Positions 33,479 through 46,710 are shown, counted from the first letter of the stretch. The stretch: DNA of 64,000 nt from Sisyra terminalis (GCA_958496175.1 OY292274.1:54508630-54572629); one strand, 5' to 3'. Program-made: numbers and translations. Notes: generated from the letters alone by a model not told the origin.

Positions 33479-36242
33479 AAAACTCATAAGACCTGCTTTA
33501 AACTCGAGAAAACAAGGTTTAAAGATTGCTAACAAAAAATATGCAACCCGCTAGGACTAAGTTACCAAAATAAGAAGTCGTTTTTGGATTAATTAATGCC
33601 AAAATTGCCTGTAAATTTGTTCGAATTTTTCGACAATTTCGGTTCTATAGTAGAAATATATGGCTTAGAAAATACACTTTTTACTCGACTTCTTGTTAGA
33701 CTTTTACTTGAAAATCAACTGGACCTTATTGTATCTTAAATTTGTTAATTAGTACGAAGTATTTATTTACTGTTTTTAGAGATATTTGATTATATGGTTC
33801 TTATTATTTACAGTGGTAGCGATTATTGAAGGAATTTGTCTTTTTTGGACTTTTTTATTTTTATTAGTCCCACTACTCGGATTATAAAAGTCTTTTTTAA
33901 CAACAAGCAATAAATTGGCAACAATTCAAGTGAATCCAAATCCAAAAGTTTAGTTACCTAATTTATTTTTTTCACAATTAATTTCTTAATAGGTCTTACA
34001 TTAAAAATGTTATAGTTTTTTGGTAAATCTTATTTTTGTAGTAAGTCACATTTTTAAGGAAATATGGTTTTAACTAGATAAATAATTGTGACCTTAGCGT
34101 AACATCTACTGTAAAAAATGTTTTTGATCACTGTTATGAGCTGGAAAAAGATCTAGGTGATTTTGAGTATTGATAGAATAAAAGTCCAATGTACAGGCAA
34201 TTTTACAATTTTCTAATATATATGAGACAAAATTGGTCACTATTTATTGACTAACGTGAAAGGAAATCATTAATGCTTCACAAAGTTTGTTAATTACATT
34301 TTTCAACAATTGAAAAAGTATTAATCACATATCGTTTAACTCCAATTCAATTTTCTTTCTTAAAAATTAATTAGTATTCTAAAAATTGGACATACAAAAT
34401 AAGCCATTTAAAAGTATGTAGATTTTCTTTTCAGTTAATTACTTATTGTTGAGAATTTTTCTTTGATCGTTCTCATTCTGGTTTACAATGTCAGAAAAAT
34501 ACTATTTAGAAGAAAATTACCAATTAGATTGTAATTTAAATTGTTCTATAAAATCCTAATGAAATTTTCTGGGTAAAGGGTTTTCATATTTTTTTTTTTT
34601 GAACAAATACGTATCTTGTTGAAAACTTTGATGTAGGTAATATGGCAAGATGTTCTATTACAAGACAAGCTAGTCGTAATTTCTCAAATAAGTAGTGAAC
34701 CATTTTGTACTGGTATCCCTGTTTTATACATGATCTTCGACTGCAATGCGCTCAAAAGAATATTTACCGAGCTATCGTTTTTTTAACCACATGTTTATGT
34801 CTGAGAACGCGTGTCAGAGTTCAGAAAGAATAGTATTTTTCGTTGCGATTTTTCTTTCTTTTGTAAATATACAAATAGAAGAATCTGCTTCTGAATAGTC
34901 CAAGCTCATACTCTATGTACCTTCCATGTGTACATTTATAAAGGCCATTTCACACATATTTCATCTGTCTTGTTACTTTATGGCCACCATTTTCGTGAAA
35001 CACCGTTACTTATGTGAAAATAAGTGTAACGCGTAATTCTTGTTGAATTACGTTGACATTTTACTTCTGTTATCTACACGTTTATTTTATTTTGGACTGT
35101 ACACTGAAAACAGGATATAAATGATTTTTTATTAATAACACTTTGAAAAAAACGGAAAACTTTTATGTCATTCCATTTTCATTTCCGGAAATTCAACGTG
35201 ATAAACATTTTTTTCTCCTATTCTCTTCAGATTCTAAAATTATTGATTGGGCCATAAAATTCAGAAGCTATTTTCCGGTAAGAGATTTTCTCGATTTCAC
35301 TTTATACCTACCGCTTTTACTGAATATTGAGTATTATATTGAAAGTATAAATGTGGAAATCTTATTTGATAATTTACATGAAAAAAGAATGAAAAAAAAT
35401 CTATCGAAAGCTTCACAATTTTGAGTGTTGAGCTTTTCCAGCAAGTTTCATTTGTACAATTGCTCCCCGTGTTGTTTTTTCATACGCAAAATAATTTATG
35501 TGTGTAACTTTCTCATAAACGCCACATTGTTATTTCTAGATATGTTATTTAGCGTTGAATTAAAATTAATGAAGGTATGAAAGTTCGCAATTATCAACAT
35601 TCTTTTCACATTTTATTTAAGTAAGAGAGAATGAATATTTTATGAAATATGCAATGTCTCAGTGAAAAGAATTCTTTATTTCAATCCTTTTCGCTTTAAA
35701 TATTTAACGTTAAAAGCTCTTAGGCTTATTTGTAATTGTCTGTAAAACAATAAAATATGGGTAATGGACAATTATTATGAAATTCACATACAAATGAGTT
35801 TCAACAAATGCGTAAATTTAATTTGAATTTAATGACTTTAATGTAAATGCTGTACAAATAATTAATGCAAGTATTTTAAAAATTTTAAACGGCACAAAAT
35901 ATTATTTTCTCTTAATATACAGAAGTAAAAAAATCACAGAATAATTTAATTTGTTTAGTTTTATACAGTAAAGGTTAATTTTTTTGTGTCTACTAAAATG
36001 AAAATTATAATTTTATTTCATTTTCTGGAAATATATTTTGGAATGAGTTTCACATAATTACTTTTATTGGTAAGTTTCATTACTTTCATACGTATAAATG
36101 ATGAGCCCACTATATACAAAGTACGTATGCCGTGGAATTTAAAAATGAAAATGAGAAAAAAAAAATTATCCTCTTCTTAATAATTCCAACAACTTTCTAC
36201 TAAAAAATGTCAACTTTTATCGAATTTTTATCAAGTTAAGGG
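33479..36242. other. AT-rich DNA, no recognised feature
   Basis: A 93-codon plus-strand frame at 35,143-35,424 starts MKKTENFYVIPFSFPEIQRD and ends before a run of Lys and Asn. It matches nothing I know and may be chance. No repeats were recognised. Confidence 0.5.
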
Positions 36243-36848
36243 ATGGAATATTACATGGGATGGAACAATATTACCTTTCCACCAGAATTTTCACCATCAA
36301 ATTCTAACATCAGATTTTTGGCAAATCAATTTATGCTGGAGAGCTATAGGGTTATGTTTGGGTTCGCTCTTCTACCTGATAAGTATAATCATGTAAGCAA
36401 ACAATTTGCTTGTCCAAAAAAAAAGCTCAAAACTACGAAAGAGTAATCTAAAGAAAGAGCGAAGGAATCGAAGTCAAATCCGAGCTTTTCTCGACGAAAA
36501 AACTTTTATTTGGATGTACGTCATTGAGCTTTGGGAATCTGTCAGCAAATCTAGCAAAAAATTATAGACCGAGTTTAACCAAAAAAGCTTAGGCAAGTGG
36601 TAAATGTCTTAGGATACATAATTAACGAAACCTTGCGAATAAACCTTCTAGTCACAAAAATAACCTGTAAATTTGAGACGCGTGCCACTAAATACTTTGA
36701 CAAAGTATATGATCATCGAAATTTATTGATGACGTCAGTCCTGGAGCCTAAACCTACAAGAAATAGCCGCGTGACCTACCAAATGTTAAGAGACACACCA
36801 ATGGAAAAATGTTGTGCTATATTAGATTCCTGCCATCAAATTGGATGA
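36243..36848 (+). pseudogene. Possible decayed coding segment, family unknown
   Basis: Two plus-strand frames (36,243-36,446 and 36,597-36,848), with open but interrupted sequence between them, have protein-like content. Examples are NQFMLESYRVMFGFALLPD with a basic end (CPKKKLKTTKE), and FETRATKYFDKVYDHRNLLM followed by LEPKPTRNSRVTYQMLRDTP. The stretch is less AT-rich than its flanks. It could be a relic of a transposon protein. No catalytic motif or zinc ligand pattern was recognised, so no family is assigned. Confidence 0.2.
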
Positions 36849-39800
36849 CAGGACCACAACCCTAATGGTCAATATATGAAAAGTAAAAAAAACTATCATG
36901 AATTATCATTTTATCATATTCGAACAAAACTGAATATTACTAGAATGACCACCAAATTCGCAAAGACTAGGGAAAGTATTTTTTTATATCAAATACATAA
37001 ATATGCCTTAAACGTTTCTTAAGGGCCAAGAATTTAAAAATTTATGAAGCTTGATTTTGGAGAAAAAAAAGATACTTGATTTAATAATTTTTTGAAACAA
37101 TCATTAGAAAAATCAAATATAAAATTGGGGAAAGATTTTTGATTCATTTTCAAAAAGGAGTTAGAACTTTTTTGTAATACGTAGAAAATCCTAATACATC
37201 CTTAAATTATTAACTCAACATACAAAAATAAAATATATTTCATTGCACCAGAATGTGAATAATTCTGAAAAAAAAAAACAGAATACTGTGGTTACTTGTT
37301 TTGTACAACGAATTATTCTATTTGGCATGACAACTTTTATAAAACTTTTCATACATGTAAAGGGCAAAAAAAATCCTCCTTCTTTATGATTTCGTTGTAC
37401 TGAACATACATAAATTTAAACTAAAAATTTTCACCATATTCAGATTAACAGATTTTCCAAGCCATTCGTTGGTATTTAGTATTATAAAATCAAAACTAAA
37501 AAACAATGGTATTAGTCAGTATTTGTTATACTTCCTTGGTTAATCTATGAGCATTTTTCCTATGCTTATTTTTTTTTTTTTGAAAATATAATGATTGAAT
37601 GTAGAGACCCTGAGTTATTTAACACAAACATAGCAAAAACCAAATAATGAAACTTTACTAATATCATAATTTTGCAAAATTGATAATATTTTATCTGTGA
37701 AAATACCCATTGCATGCATCCTAAGGATAATTTTAATAATAAAAAATGTTTTCAAGTAATTAATGACAACTAATGATGCGTGACAAAAAATCTATCCTCA
37801 AACTTTAAAAAATGTATCCTTTCAATTATTTATACTGTTGTATAAATGTATGTTTATATCCTATTTTTCTCAGGAAACCATTATCTCACTAAGTATTATC
37901 TCGGAAGGTTGGTATCTGAAATAAATGGAGCAAAAATAAAATTAGTTAGAAAGATTGATTAATTCGTTGAAATGTTTCATATTTTAATCAATACAAGAGG
38001 ACTCGGTGAACTTCGTACCACCTAAAATTGATTGATATCGATAATATTGCAAAGTTTTAAATTATTAATAGGAATATATAAAAATATACATACTTATTAA
38101 TTAAAGAAAAAAAAAGAATGTCGAACCTAATATATTTAAATACGCAATTTATACATAATTTTCCAGATATTCTAATAGTTATCCTGTTAACGTGGGAGTA
38201 GACGAATCCAAGAAATTATAGATCATGAAAATTAGTTGAGTCATTCTTCTCTAGTCTTCAGTTATAAATAGTACAAGTAACAAGATTTATTTTTATATAC
38301 AGATTTCAATATTTATATAAGCAATGTCACACCCAAGCTCCAAATAAATAAAGCTCTAATGCCCATTGGGGAGAAGGATGATATAACACGCATTAAAAAC
38401 AAGATAATCATCATGAGCATCATGAGCATCAATAAATGGATATGACGACAGTAATATACATCCTACATTATTTATTTTGTTGTTTATTTAAGCCATCTAT
38501 ACTATAACTGTTAAAATATTAATAAAATAATTCATAAGTTATTATAAGGCAGATTTAAACTGATTTCGAAATTCTTAAAGAATAGTTAAACTAAATAAGC
38601 TCGTATGTTTTAACTTATTTATACTTATTCTTGAAACATTATATACAATACTTGACGAAGAAATCAATATTTCAAATTGTTATAAAGTTTCCTTTTGTTA
38701 CTTCATTGAAGTAATTGGTTCTCTTTTTTGAAGAGCGCTTTTTATTGAAAACTCTATTAAATACACTTTAGTTGTCATTTTTACCGAGCTTAGTTATACG
38801 AAATATGTTTGTGTTTTAGAAATTTCCCTAGATTTTTCCATATTTTTATATGAAATGCAAATTAATGTTTGTTTTAGTAATATTCTTTATGTACTTTGTA
38901 AATTGAAAAATAATTTAAAACGTTTGAAAAAAAAACCGAAAAACTTTCAAACAAAATTAATCTCCATAGAGCATTAAGTTTGCAAAGTTCGAATAAATCA
39001 CACACTGAGCTTTCGTTCACGTTGGATTACTTTTTGTTTAACTCGTTTTAATGCTCAGAATATTTCATTTCCTACTTGGCGAAACAATTAAGCAGCAAGA
39101 AATATTGAAAATATCCAAAACTACAAAGTTTAGTTTCAAACTATTCATAATCTCTGGAAAATATATGAAAGTTTAATTCTTATTTTAGTTATTTAGGATA
39201 TTAGATCGTTTCCAAACGAGAATTGCAATGAGCTTTGTAGTAGATGCATATGAATGCATATATGAGTTTATAGGAATTAGACCTGGCATATGTGCATCGT
39301 TACACTTAATTATAATACCACATTATACACTCATATACACTGCTCTGTATATCTACCTAGAAATAATTAAACCCCTAGAGGCTTTAACTCTGAGTAAAGA
39401 AGCAAATATCATATGCATATCAAAACTATATATCGGTTTTAACTTTCAAATTACATTATTTAATTGAAAAGTTGATATATAAAGTTGAATAAAAATAAAA
39501 GATAAATCTCTCATTCTGATTATAGTTATTAATCCATAGCTTTTAATTACAAATAATATAATGTTAAGATCAAATTTATTGCGGTTTGAAAAATTACATT
39601 TTCTTACTTTTACTTGCTGGAAGAAAGAAGTTTCGAAAAGTATTTAATTAATAAATTCTTGTATTCATCAATGTCGAAAACATTGATTTTTAGGCTGAAA
39701 TAAATAAGAATTTGTTGGGTGATTTAGCGAATGTTCTAAATCAGAGCAAGAGCAAATAAACGGAAAGATAAAAAGCTTTGATTAATGGTAAAAATTTTGC

Positions 39801-39993
39801 TTGATTGCGGATTTGTTTAAACGATATTAAACTAACTTAAGTCAAACATTTATTTTCCTGCTAATCCTTCACACGAATCACTGAATCGTTGTTTTATCAG
39901 TTGTATTAATCATGTGAACCAACCTTGACATTTAAATAAACTAAATTATACTTTAAAACAATTATTTTGTCAAAATTTGTTCTGCTTTCCTAT
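36849..39993. other. AT-rich DNA, little structure
   Basis: Includes GTGAAAATACCCATTGCATG at about 37,697, which resembles the inverted GGGTATTTTCAC strings near 48,048. A small ATCATGAGC duplication lies near 38,410. No genes were recognised. The 79-codon frame at 39,228-39,467 has no domain signal. Confidence 0.5.
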
Positions 39994-40674
39994 CTTAAAT
40001 GCAGTGGCGTGCATTCCGTATAGACAAAAAGACACTACCTACCCTACATAATTCAGATTAATATTTATAATATTGTTCTGATATCTAATTTTATTTTATT
40101 TACGAGTACTATCAAATATCAATTAACAAAAAATCTTAACGGATCTCATCTATACAGTATACAGATTATGCTAGCTCGTTCGTTGGTTCAATTTCAAGTA
40201 AGCGACTGGTAATATTTGCATTGCGATACACTAGCGCTACTGAGTCCAGCAGCGGGAAAGACACAAACTATTCGTGCTTAAATATTTATATGTGTGCACT
40301 AATAGCCATTTGTGTTTTAGTGTCTGCGTTCGTATAAAAACAATAATACAAACATACAATTTCACACATACGCACGCACTCAACCTCATAGAAAGACACT
40401 GTCTTCTTACGCGACAAATTACGATAATTATCGAAGTAGCATCGTTTCTTATTCATTATAGCTGTAATTACAATTTTGAATTTGATTGATCTCAATAATC
40501 GATTTAACGATCAGTAATTTACGTACATTGTTTTTATTTAATTCTAATAATTTTTTATAATGTATTTTCTGTATTATTTAATACTGACGATCACATTGTA
40601 TTTCTTTAATAAAGTTTACAAAATGAGTCTTTCTATGGATATTTGTGGTTGAAAATATCAACATCATTATTTAC

Positions 40675-41655
40675 CCTACACCGATTAGCCAACAAAATTT
40701 TAAAGTGTAAATTTTCCGAAATATTTATTTCGCTAATCGATGGGAAATCGTTCGTAGATGTTTATGAAAGAAACCGTTTCGTTTGTAACAAAATAGTTTA
40801 GCGGTTATTAAATAAATAAGATAAATTAATTAATTAGTCATTGATATAGTAAAATGTTAATAAAATAAGGTTAAAAGCAACATACAATAACAAAAATGCG
40901 GAAAAATTTAGGAAAAGGTTGGTTAAAACTAAAACTATTTTGATAAAGAAAAATATTTTTCGATTTTCAAAAAACACTCAATATTCTTCTTCGTATATAT
41001 ATTTTCAAAAATTTTTGGTGTGAAAAGTTGATTTTCACAAACGATGAAAGTTTATGTGTGAAAAGCCTGTTTAATATTGTATTGATTTTTACTAGTTTGA
41101 AAAAATTGGCCGGATTAGAAAATGTGGAAAATATTTCCCAACTTCAAAAAATACTTAATGTTCTACTTCGTATATATATTTTTTCAAAAATTTTTTGTGT
41201 GGAAGGTTGATTTTCACAAACGATGGAAAAATTTGGGAGAAAAGCCTGTTTAATTATGTTTCGATTTTTGTTATTTTGTAAAATTTTGGGAAAATATAAT
41301 TTGAGGAAAAAAATTAATTTCTGAGTTGCCTTTTTTCTCCGTTTTTTTTTTTCTATGGGGGGAGGTTCTGTTTAGTTTTCTTTAACTTTTTTTTTTAGTT
41401 TTACATTTAACCAACCGTTTTCATAATTTTCCCGCATTTTTGTTATTGTATGTTGCTTTGAACCATATTTACTTAACATTTTACTATATCAATGACTAAT
41501 TAATTAATTTATCTTATTTATTTAATAACCGCTTAACTATTTTGTCACAAACAAAGCGGGTTTTTTCTCATACGTCTACGAACGATTTCCCATCGATTGT
41601 CAAAAAAAAATCGGAAAATTCAGACTTTAAAATTTTGTTGGCTAATCGGTATTGG
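40675..41655. repeat. Long inverted repeat inside the hAT-like element
   Basis: Arms share CCGATTAGCCAACAAAATTT, AATCGATGGGAAATCGTTCG, GCGGTTATTAAATAAATAAG, AATTAATTAGTCATTGATAT, and CAACATACAATAACAAAAAT with complements in reverse order. The arms are similar throughout, with scattered mismatches and small gaps. The 470-bp spacer contains the 177-bp tandem repeat. Confidence 0.75.
40962..41280. repeat. Tandem duplication, period about 177 bp, two copies
   Basis: CTTCGTATATATATTTT at 40,989 recurs at 41,166. Each copy continues with TTGATTTTCACAAACGATG and then AAAAGCCTGTTTAAT. The copies are diverged. They sit in the loop of the inverted repeat. Confidence 0.65.
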
Positions 41656-41773
41656 GTTCATTATTTACTCATAATGACGACGAACTAAGCAGCATTTTTG
41701 ATTATATTAAAGTAGCTTTTAAAAATTTCTGCCTACCCTGCCTAAAATCTCTGTGCACGCCACTGCTTATATG

Positions 41774-43199
41774 AGAGGTAATTTATTTTCTTCTTTCCTA
41801 AATATTATTGAATTTATGATTTCGGCGTTTTATATATAAAATAGATAAAATCATTTTCAAACTCTTCAGAAAAGAAAATGATAGATTTTCAATAAAAATA
41901 AATTGATTAATTTTCTGAAACTAAAACACAAAGTGTTCTTACCTTTTTCAAAGAGAGATAAAAGCATTCCTTTCATTTGTACAAATAAGACAGGTGTTGT
42001 AGAAGAAAATCTTTGATATAAACGACAAATCTTTTGAATTTTCCTCACATTCTACCTATCCCAAGTTCATAAAATTATTTTTCTTTTAAACTTTCCTCTT
42101 TTTGTTCTTTTATTTTTGCGAAAACATAAAAAGTGAGTTATACAAAGTTAATTGGATTGACTTAAGTTTAAAATAAAATTAATTGACGCTGACTAGCAAG
42201 TATTCTAAAGACTTTCTCCTCTCTTCGTACAAATATAACAAAGAAAGTTTTTCTTTTTTTCTTAAAAAGTATATATAGAGAAAAAAATCTTTAGCAAATT
42301 TAATTCACTAATTGACGCACGCTTTTTTTTCAACTCTCTTCATAATAAATATACAAAATCTATATAAATTGTACATTAGTAAATAGATTGCAAGCGGTTA
42401 CTTATGTTTAAAGCTTTCAGCATATTTTCGTAATTTTTAAACTTGCAAATATTTTCCTTATTCTTATCGGCAGAAAACACATTTTTTTCAAGCGAAGAAA
42501 GAAAAAGCGTAACCTGGCGAACAAAACCTTTGAGGAAAATTAAGTTGAAATTGTAACTGCGTAACGAAAACAGGAAATACGGGAAATTGCCCTGTGATAT
42601 GTTTGTAATGTTTGAATTATTTCGAGCTTCGAAATTAACAATATAGTAAATTTAATATTGTTTTGTTAGTTCGAAAACTTTTCACGAAATAATAAATTGC
42701 TTTTTGAAACATATTTTTAAGCTAGTTTATTCCAAATAGTATGTTCTAAAAAAAACAAATTTATTTTAACAAATTTCCCGAAACGGAAAAAGTGTGTAGT
42801 TTATAATGTAGGAAATAAAAACAGGATGATTTTAATTTTAATCAAATAAATAACAATTTTATAGCATAAATTACCATTGATAATAATAAAAGGATAACAA
42901 ATGATGATTTTATTCAAAAGTCAATGGCATTGGCTGAAATTGGTTTGAAGATATTTAAATTCATGCCCAATCTTTATCGACTAATAATTTTCCAACACAA
43001 AAACGATACAAGAAATACGATATAAGAAAGAAGGATTGAATATAAATTGTAGACGTAATTTTCGTTTTTTTCCATTTTAATAATTCATGGTTCAAATATG
43101 TCACCCTAGCATCCAGAGAACCAGTAATAGACGCATTATTGTATGTACAATGTTCATACAATTAAACTAATACCTTAAACTGGTTCCGAAAACATGAAT
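41774..43199. other. AT-rich DNA, no recognised feature
   Basis: Frames here (60 and 66 codons, minus strand) lack domain signals. No repeats were recognised. Confidence 0.5.
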
Positions 43200-43254
43200 A
43201 CATATTTGAACCTACGGGAACAGTGGTTCCTAAAATAAACTGGGCTTTGACCAA

Positions 43255-43560
43255 TCAAATAAAAATTTCCGATCAGGGGACCCACTTCTTAACTGACTAA
43301 GAGAAAAGAGGTCATAAATCAAATTTATTACTTCCTTTCTTATTCATGTTTTATACAGTAATAGATCACCCATTAGGGTCTACTCAATATTCGCTTGCTA
43401 CCGACTGGTGGATCACCACCAATAGTTTAGGAAATACTGCAATGGAAAATAGTTGTTTAAGTTCCCAGATCAGTTCGAAATTGGACCGGTATTACACCAT
43501 CAAGGCGAAATACTACAAAACAGAAAACAATAATGTTGATGCAATGGTAAGTAAATGTTT
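43255..43560 (+). pseudogene. LINE reverse transcriptase palm fragment, heavily decayed
   Basis: A plus-strand frame aligns by eye with the region around the catalytic box of insect non-LTR reverse transcriptases. A segment in the place of GLPQGSVLAP reads KRGHKSNLLLPFLFMFYT, followed by DHPLGSTQYSLATDWWITTN. Here LATDWW stands in place of (Y)ADDLCI, and LSSQISSKLDRYYTIKAKYY in place of the LSSALDELTKYY helix. The catalytic aspartate pair is lost (ATDW) and a TAA precedes the segment. The resemblance is one of pattern, not identity. The type differs from the adjacent minus-strand relic. Confidence 0.35.
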
Positions 43561-43675
43561 GCGTACTTTCATATCAGTCAAGAGAAAATTTTTTTTGGTT
43601 ATTCTCTCATTATTGAGATTAACGATCATTAGTAACTTGAGTCGTAAGTACTTTCTATTCGCTACGATTCCAGGC

Positions 43676-44331
43676 TTAATTTACATATCTGAACAATGAA
43701 GCCCTGGTGGCTTTTGGAATCTGATCAGTCCATCGGATTGGCAAGCTTCCTCTGGATTCTCCTTCTTCCATGCTTCCTGAGACCATCAGAATTTCCAAAA
43801 TATGGTCATCTCTTCGTTTATTATACCCAAAAACTTTTAGGAAGTTTATAAGACGCATAGAGCATAATCTATTCCCGATTGTCAATTCTTTCAAGATTGA
43901 TTTATTCTTTCTTTTATGAACTCTATGAAATTCAAACCATACGTCTCAAGTACCACATTTCAAAAGCGTTAATTCTTTCTTTCTTCTACTGCTTTAATAG
44001 TTTAAGTCTCTGCTCCATATCGAACGATGGCGAAAATGAATACCTGAATTAGCCTCATTTTGGTAATTTTTGTAATATAATGGTCTCTCCAGGTCTTAGG
44101 TAATCTACCCATTGCACTCCTAGTCATTTTTTTTCTTCTTCGGACGTTGATCTCACTTAAATCTATGTTAATGAAATTTGCACCTAAATACACTGTATGG
44201 GCTATAATTTGTAACCTGTGGAGAACATTTGTGATTTGTAGAGCGTTATTACGATCGATGATCATAATTCTGATTTTCTCTACATTTAATTTAAAGACCT
44301 CTTGGGAACGATTAACATTATTGGTGGACAA
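43676..44331 (-). pseudogene. RTE-like endonuclease-reverse transcriptase, C-terminal relic
   Basis: Minus-strand frames at 44,331-44,002 and 43,894-43,676 join, across interruptions, into the post-palm region of a common insect endonuclease-reverse transcriptase. The first has LNVEKIRIMIIDRN, then HTVYLGANFIN, EINVRRRKKMTRSAMGRL, and KMRLIQVFIFAIVRYGAET. The intervening stretch preserves TIKAVEERKN. The second has LTIGNRLCSMRLINFLKVFG, RRDDHILEILMVSGSMEEG and RGSLPIRWTDQI. In the family these are KTKIMVIDR, YLGS.I, RSAMGKL..IWKD, KIRLVKTLVFPI.TYG.E.W and RGRSPTRWTDQI. Several stops are present and the catalytic palm is missing. Inactive. Confidence 0.72.
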
Positions 44332-44401
44332 TATAGAGGATCAATTGGGGGATGAAGAAAATATAATTCTTCATATGCAAATAACGCCTACCAAACCGAT
44401 A

Positions 44402-45270
44402 TAGATAATATTTCACGCTTTTAGTGTGTGAATAAATAATGAGACGATTTTTCGGTTCTAATTTCTTGGAATTTTGGATCTTTTATCAGCATTAGTCGTC
44501 AAAATATCGCAGCGTACAAGAAATTGTAGATTGAAAGTTGAAACCGATCGAACATTAGTCGCTAAAAAGCGTTAAATTTTAAAAAATTCTTTTAAGATTT
44601 TATAACAAATGTAAAAAATGTGTTTTTTATTTAATTAAGATTTTTCAAAATTAATCAAATTATTTTCAATTTATGTTTGAAATTTCGCGTAAAAATTTAC
44701 ATAATTTTAAATTAAAAATTAATGTACGACTCTCCATTCATTTTTAAAATGCAATGAAAGTAAAATATTTTTATCTTACTTAATTGTGATAGATTGTTTT
44801 ATCTCGCCCACTCGGTACTCATTTATTATTTCATATAAGTTCACATTTTCATGAATTAGTGCACATTATAACAGATATTCGCCCTGAAAAAATTAAAATC
44901 TCGGAAATTTCACCATTTTCTTTCCTTCAGGACTTCCCCGTATTGGAAAAGAGCATTTTTTTACATTTTAATTTAGAAAATGTTTACTTCAAAAAATAAA
45001 ATTTTCTCCTAAAATATAGGTGTTAATCTCATAAAAAACTCCAAATATTTGAGTGAAACCAACATAAAATAAAATAAAACGAGAAGGTGTATTTTAATAA
45101 AATTTACCCTGAATTTTTGATGGAATGAACTGGTAAATATAGGCGGAGTAGGAAAAGGTAACACTTTAAAATACTCCGGTTCAAATGTACAAGTCTTTAA
45201 TTTGATAATAAAATATAAAATACGATCTTATAAGGTTTTTCTACATCAAAAGAGGAAAATTATTATTATT
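44402..45270. other. AT-rich DNA, no recognised feature
   Basis: Nothing recognisable beyond homopolymer runs. Confidence 0.55.
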
Positions 45271-45402
45271 ATACCGATTCGACCAACCTTTGCTGACTTT
45301 CCGAATATGCAGGCATTTTACCTTAAAGTAAGAAAATTCTAGAAAAAACAACACAGAGAAAATTAATTTTCTCTTATATAAATTAGGAAACAGATTATAT
45401 TT
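45271..45402 (+). repeat. 132-bp repeat, outside copy
   Basis: This segment recurs at 46,543-46,674 inside the family C element. Shared strings include CCTTTGCTGACTTTCCGAA, AGAAAATTCTAGAAAAA, AAATTAATTTTCTCT and AAATTAGGAAACAGATTATA. The orientation is the same and roughly six of seven positions match. No coding potential was seen. Confidence 0.7.
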
Positions 45403-46355
45403 CCGCCATTCATTTAATGATCTTTACTGATTTGTCTTAATTAAGTAGGAGTTTTGCTGACTTTAATATTTTAATAATTTTCCACACCTAATATTGTCTA
45501 AAAATACTTATACCTATAACTTATTTTTCTCTTTGTAGAAATACATTTATAACTTTAAAATAAAATGGTGTGTTTGTATTCAATAGCTTATCAATACAAA
45601 AACACATTTTGGAGGTTTCTTATAGTCAAAAATTTTGCTTTTAACTTTTCAATTTACTCTTATTTATACGTTTTTGTAGAGTTTCCAATATCCGACATAT
45701 AGCACCCAGTTAAACTGAACTTCTTTTATATTTTCAGCATGAAATTCTTATTTTTATTAGAAACGGCAATACTTTAATTTCAAAACCTTCTCTCGTTTTA
45801 TGTAATCATTTTTTTCTTTACATATAAATAATTGAATTTTATTATTGACAGAAAGCATTTATCAACCAAATTGCAAACGAAATAACTTGACAAATTTATT
45901 ATTTTCAATATATTTTAAAGTGAAGTTAACAACTAATTTTTTAGAGTTAGTATTTGATTTAAAGTTTCTATGATATTACAAAAAAAATATTTATCTAATA
46001 GATAATTTAATTAATGCAATGGTGTAATTTCTTTTTTTCATCTTCTTCTTAGTAGATTTTAATGTATCCTTGAAGTAAAAAAAAAATACCTGCAAAAATA
46101 TTTACCCTTGATATTAATATTTCGATTATTTCGCACCCTACTGTTTATTTTCCTTAAAACATATTAAAGATTTTTTTCGCTTCTTCTAATTTTTAAAACA
46201 GGTAACTACAACAAAAGGAAAAGTTATTTTTCGTAAATTTTATGTTCTACAACAAAGGTCTCTTGTTCTTTTTCTATAAGTTTACTTATTCAAAAACCAT
46301 TTAAACTTCAATCATACTAGATGATAAAATCCAGATCTCAGCTCTTATTTTTTTA
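45403..46355. other. AT-rich DNA, no recognised feature
   Basis: No gene or repeat was recognised. Confidence 0.55.
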
Positions 46356-46415
46356 AATAAGAAGACAATTCAGGTTATTTAAGATCGTTTTTTTTTTATT
46401 TAATATTTTTATTAT

Positions 46416-46464
46416 TCAATTAGCTACGTTTCGTTACGTATTATAACTTCATCAGGCTTCTTGA
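46416..46464 (-). ncRNA. Hammerhead-ribozyme-like motif, family C, minus copy
   Basis: On the minus strand CTGATGA (46,449-46,455), one extra A, stem II GTTA/TAAC, then GAAACGTA (46,425-46,432). Stem I: GC/GC, internal loop GAA against TAA, then TCAA paired with TTGA. ACGT is the palindromic stem III, with cleavage after A (a GUA site). The GAAGC before CTGATGA matches family A, while the distal stem I pair differs and stays complementary. Confidence 0.5.
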
Positions 46465-46542
46465 TTCACAAAAATAAAATATTTTCAATTTAAATTCAAT
46501 AAATAAATAAAAATTAAAAAATTACACTTCATTTTTATTTTT

Positions 46543-46674
46543 ATACTGAATCAACTAACCTTTGCTGACTTTCCGAACATGCTGGCTTTTTACCTAAAAG
46601 TGAGAAAATTCTAGAAAAAGCAACATAGATAAAATTAATTTTCTCTCATTTAAATTAGGAAACAGATTATATTA
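46543..46674 (+). repeat. 132-bp repeat, copy inside family C element
   Basis: Second copy of the 45,271-45,402 segment, lying in the loop between the two arms. It may be captured host or transposon DNA, or a standard internal part of the element, with 45,271 as a remnant of another copy. Confidence 0.7.
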
Positions 46675-46710
46675 TATTTTATTTTTTTTTAAATATTTTA
46701 TTTTTGTGAA

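Larger units (their letters stand above)
40002..41765. mobile_element. 1.76-kb non-autonomous hAT-like element with large internal inverted repeat
   Basis: Terminal inverted repeats are perfect over 12 bp: CAGTGGCGTGCA at 40,002-40,013 and its complement at 41,754-41,765. They are flanked by cttaaatg (39,994-40,001) and cttatatg (41,766-41,773), an 8-bp duplication with one mismatch. CAGTGGCG ends plus 8-bp duplications are typical of hAT. No transposase is encoded. Inside is a second, much longer inverted repeat (about 255-bp arms at 40,675-40,930 and 41,400-41,655), whose loop holds a tandem duplication. This suggests either a foldback-type derivative or a palindromic element nested inside a hAT copy. 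Confidence 0.75.

Noticed and set aside
43346..43699. 117-codon plus-strand frame as an intact gene
   Set aside because: Only its first part resembles a reverse transcriptase and the catalytic box is lost. The rest is AT-rich filler. It is annotated as a decayed fragment instead.
44147..44404. 85-codon plus-strand frame
   Set aside because: It lies antisense to the RTE-like relic and is a shadow frame.
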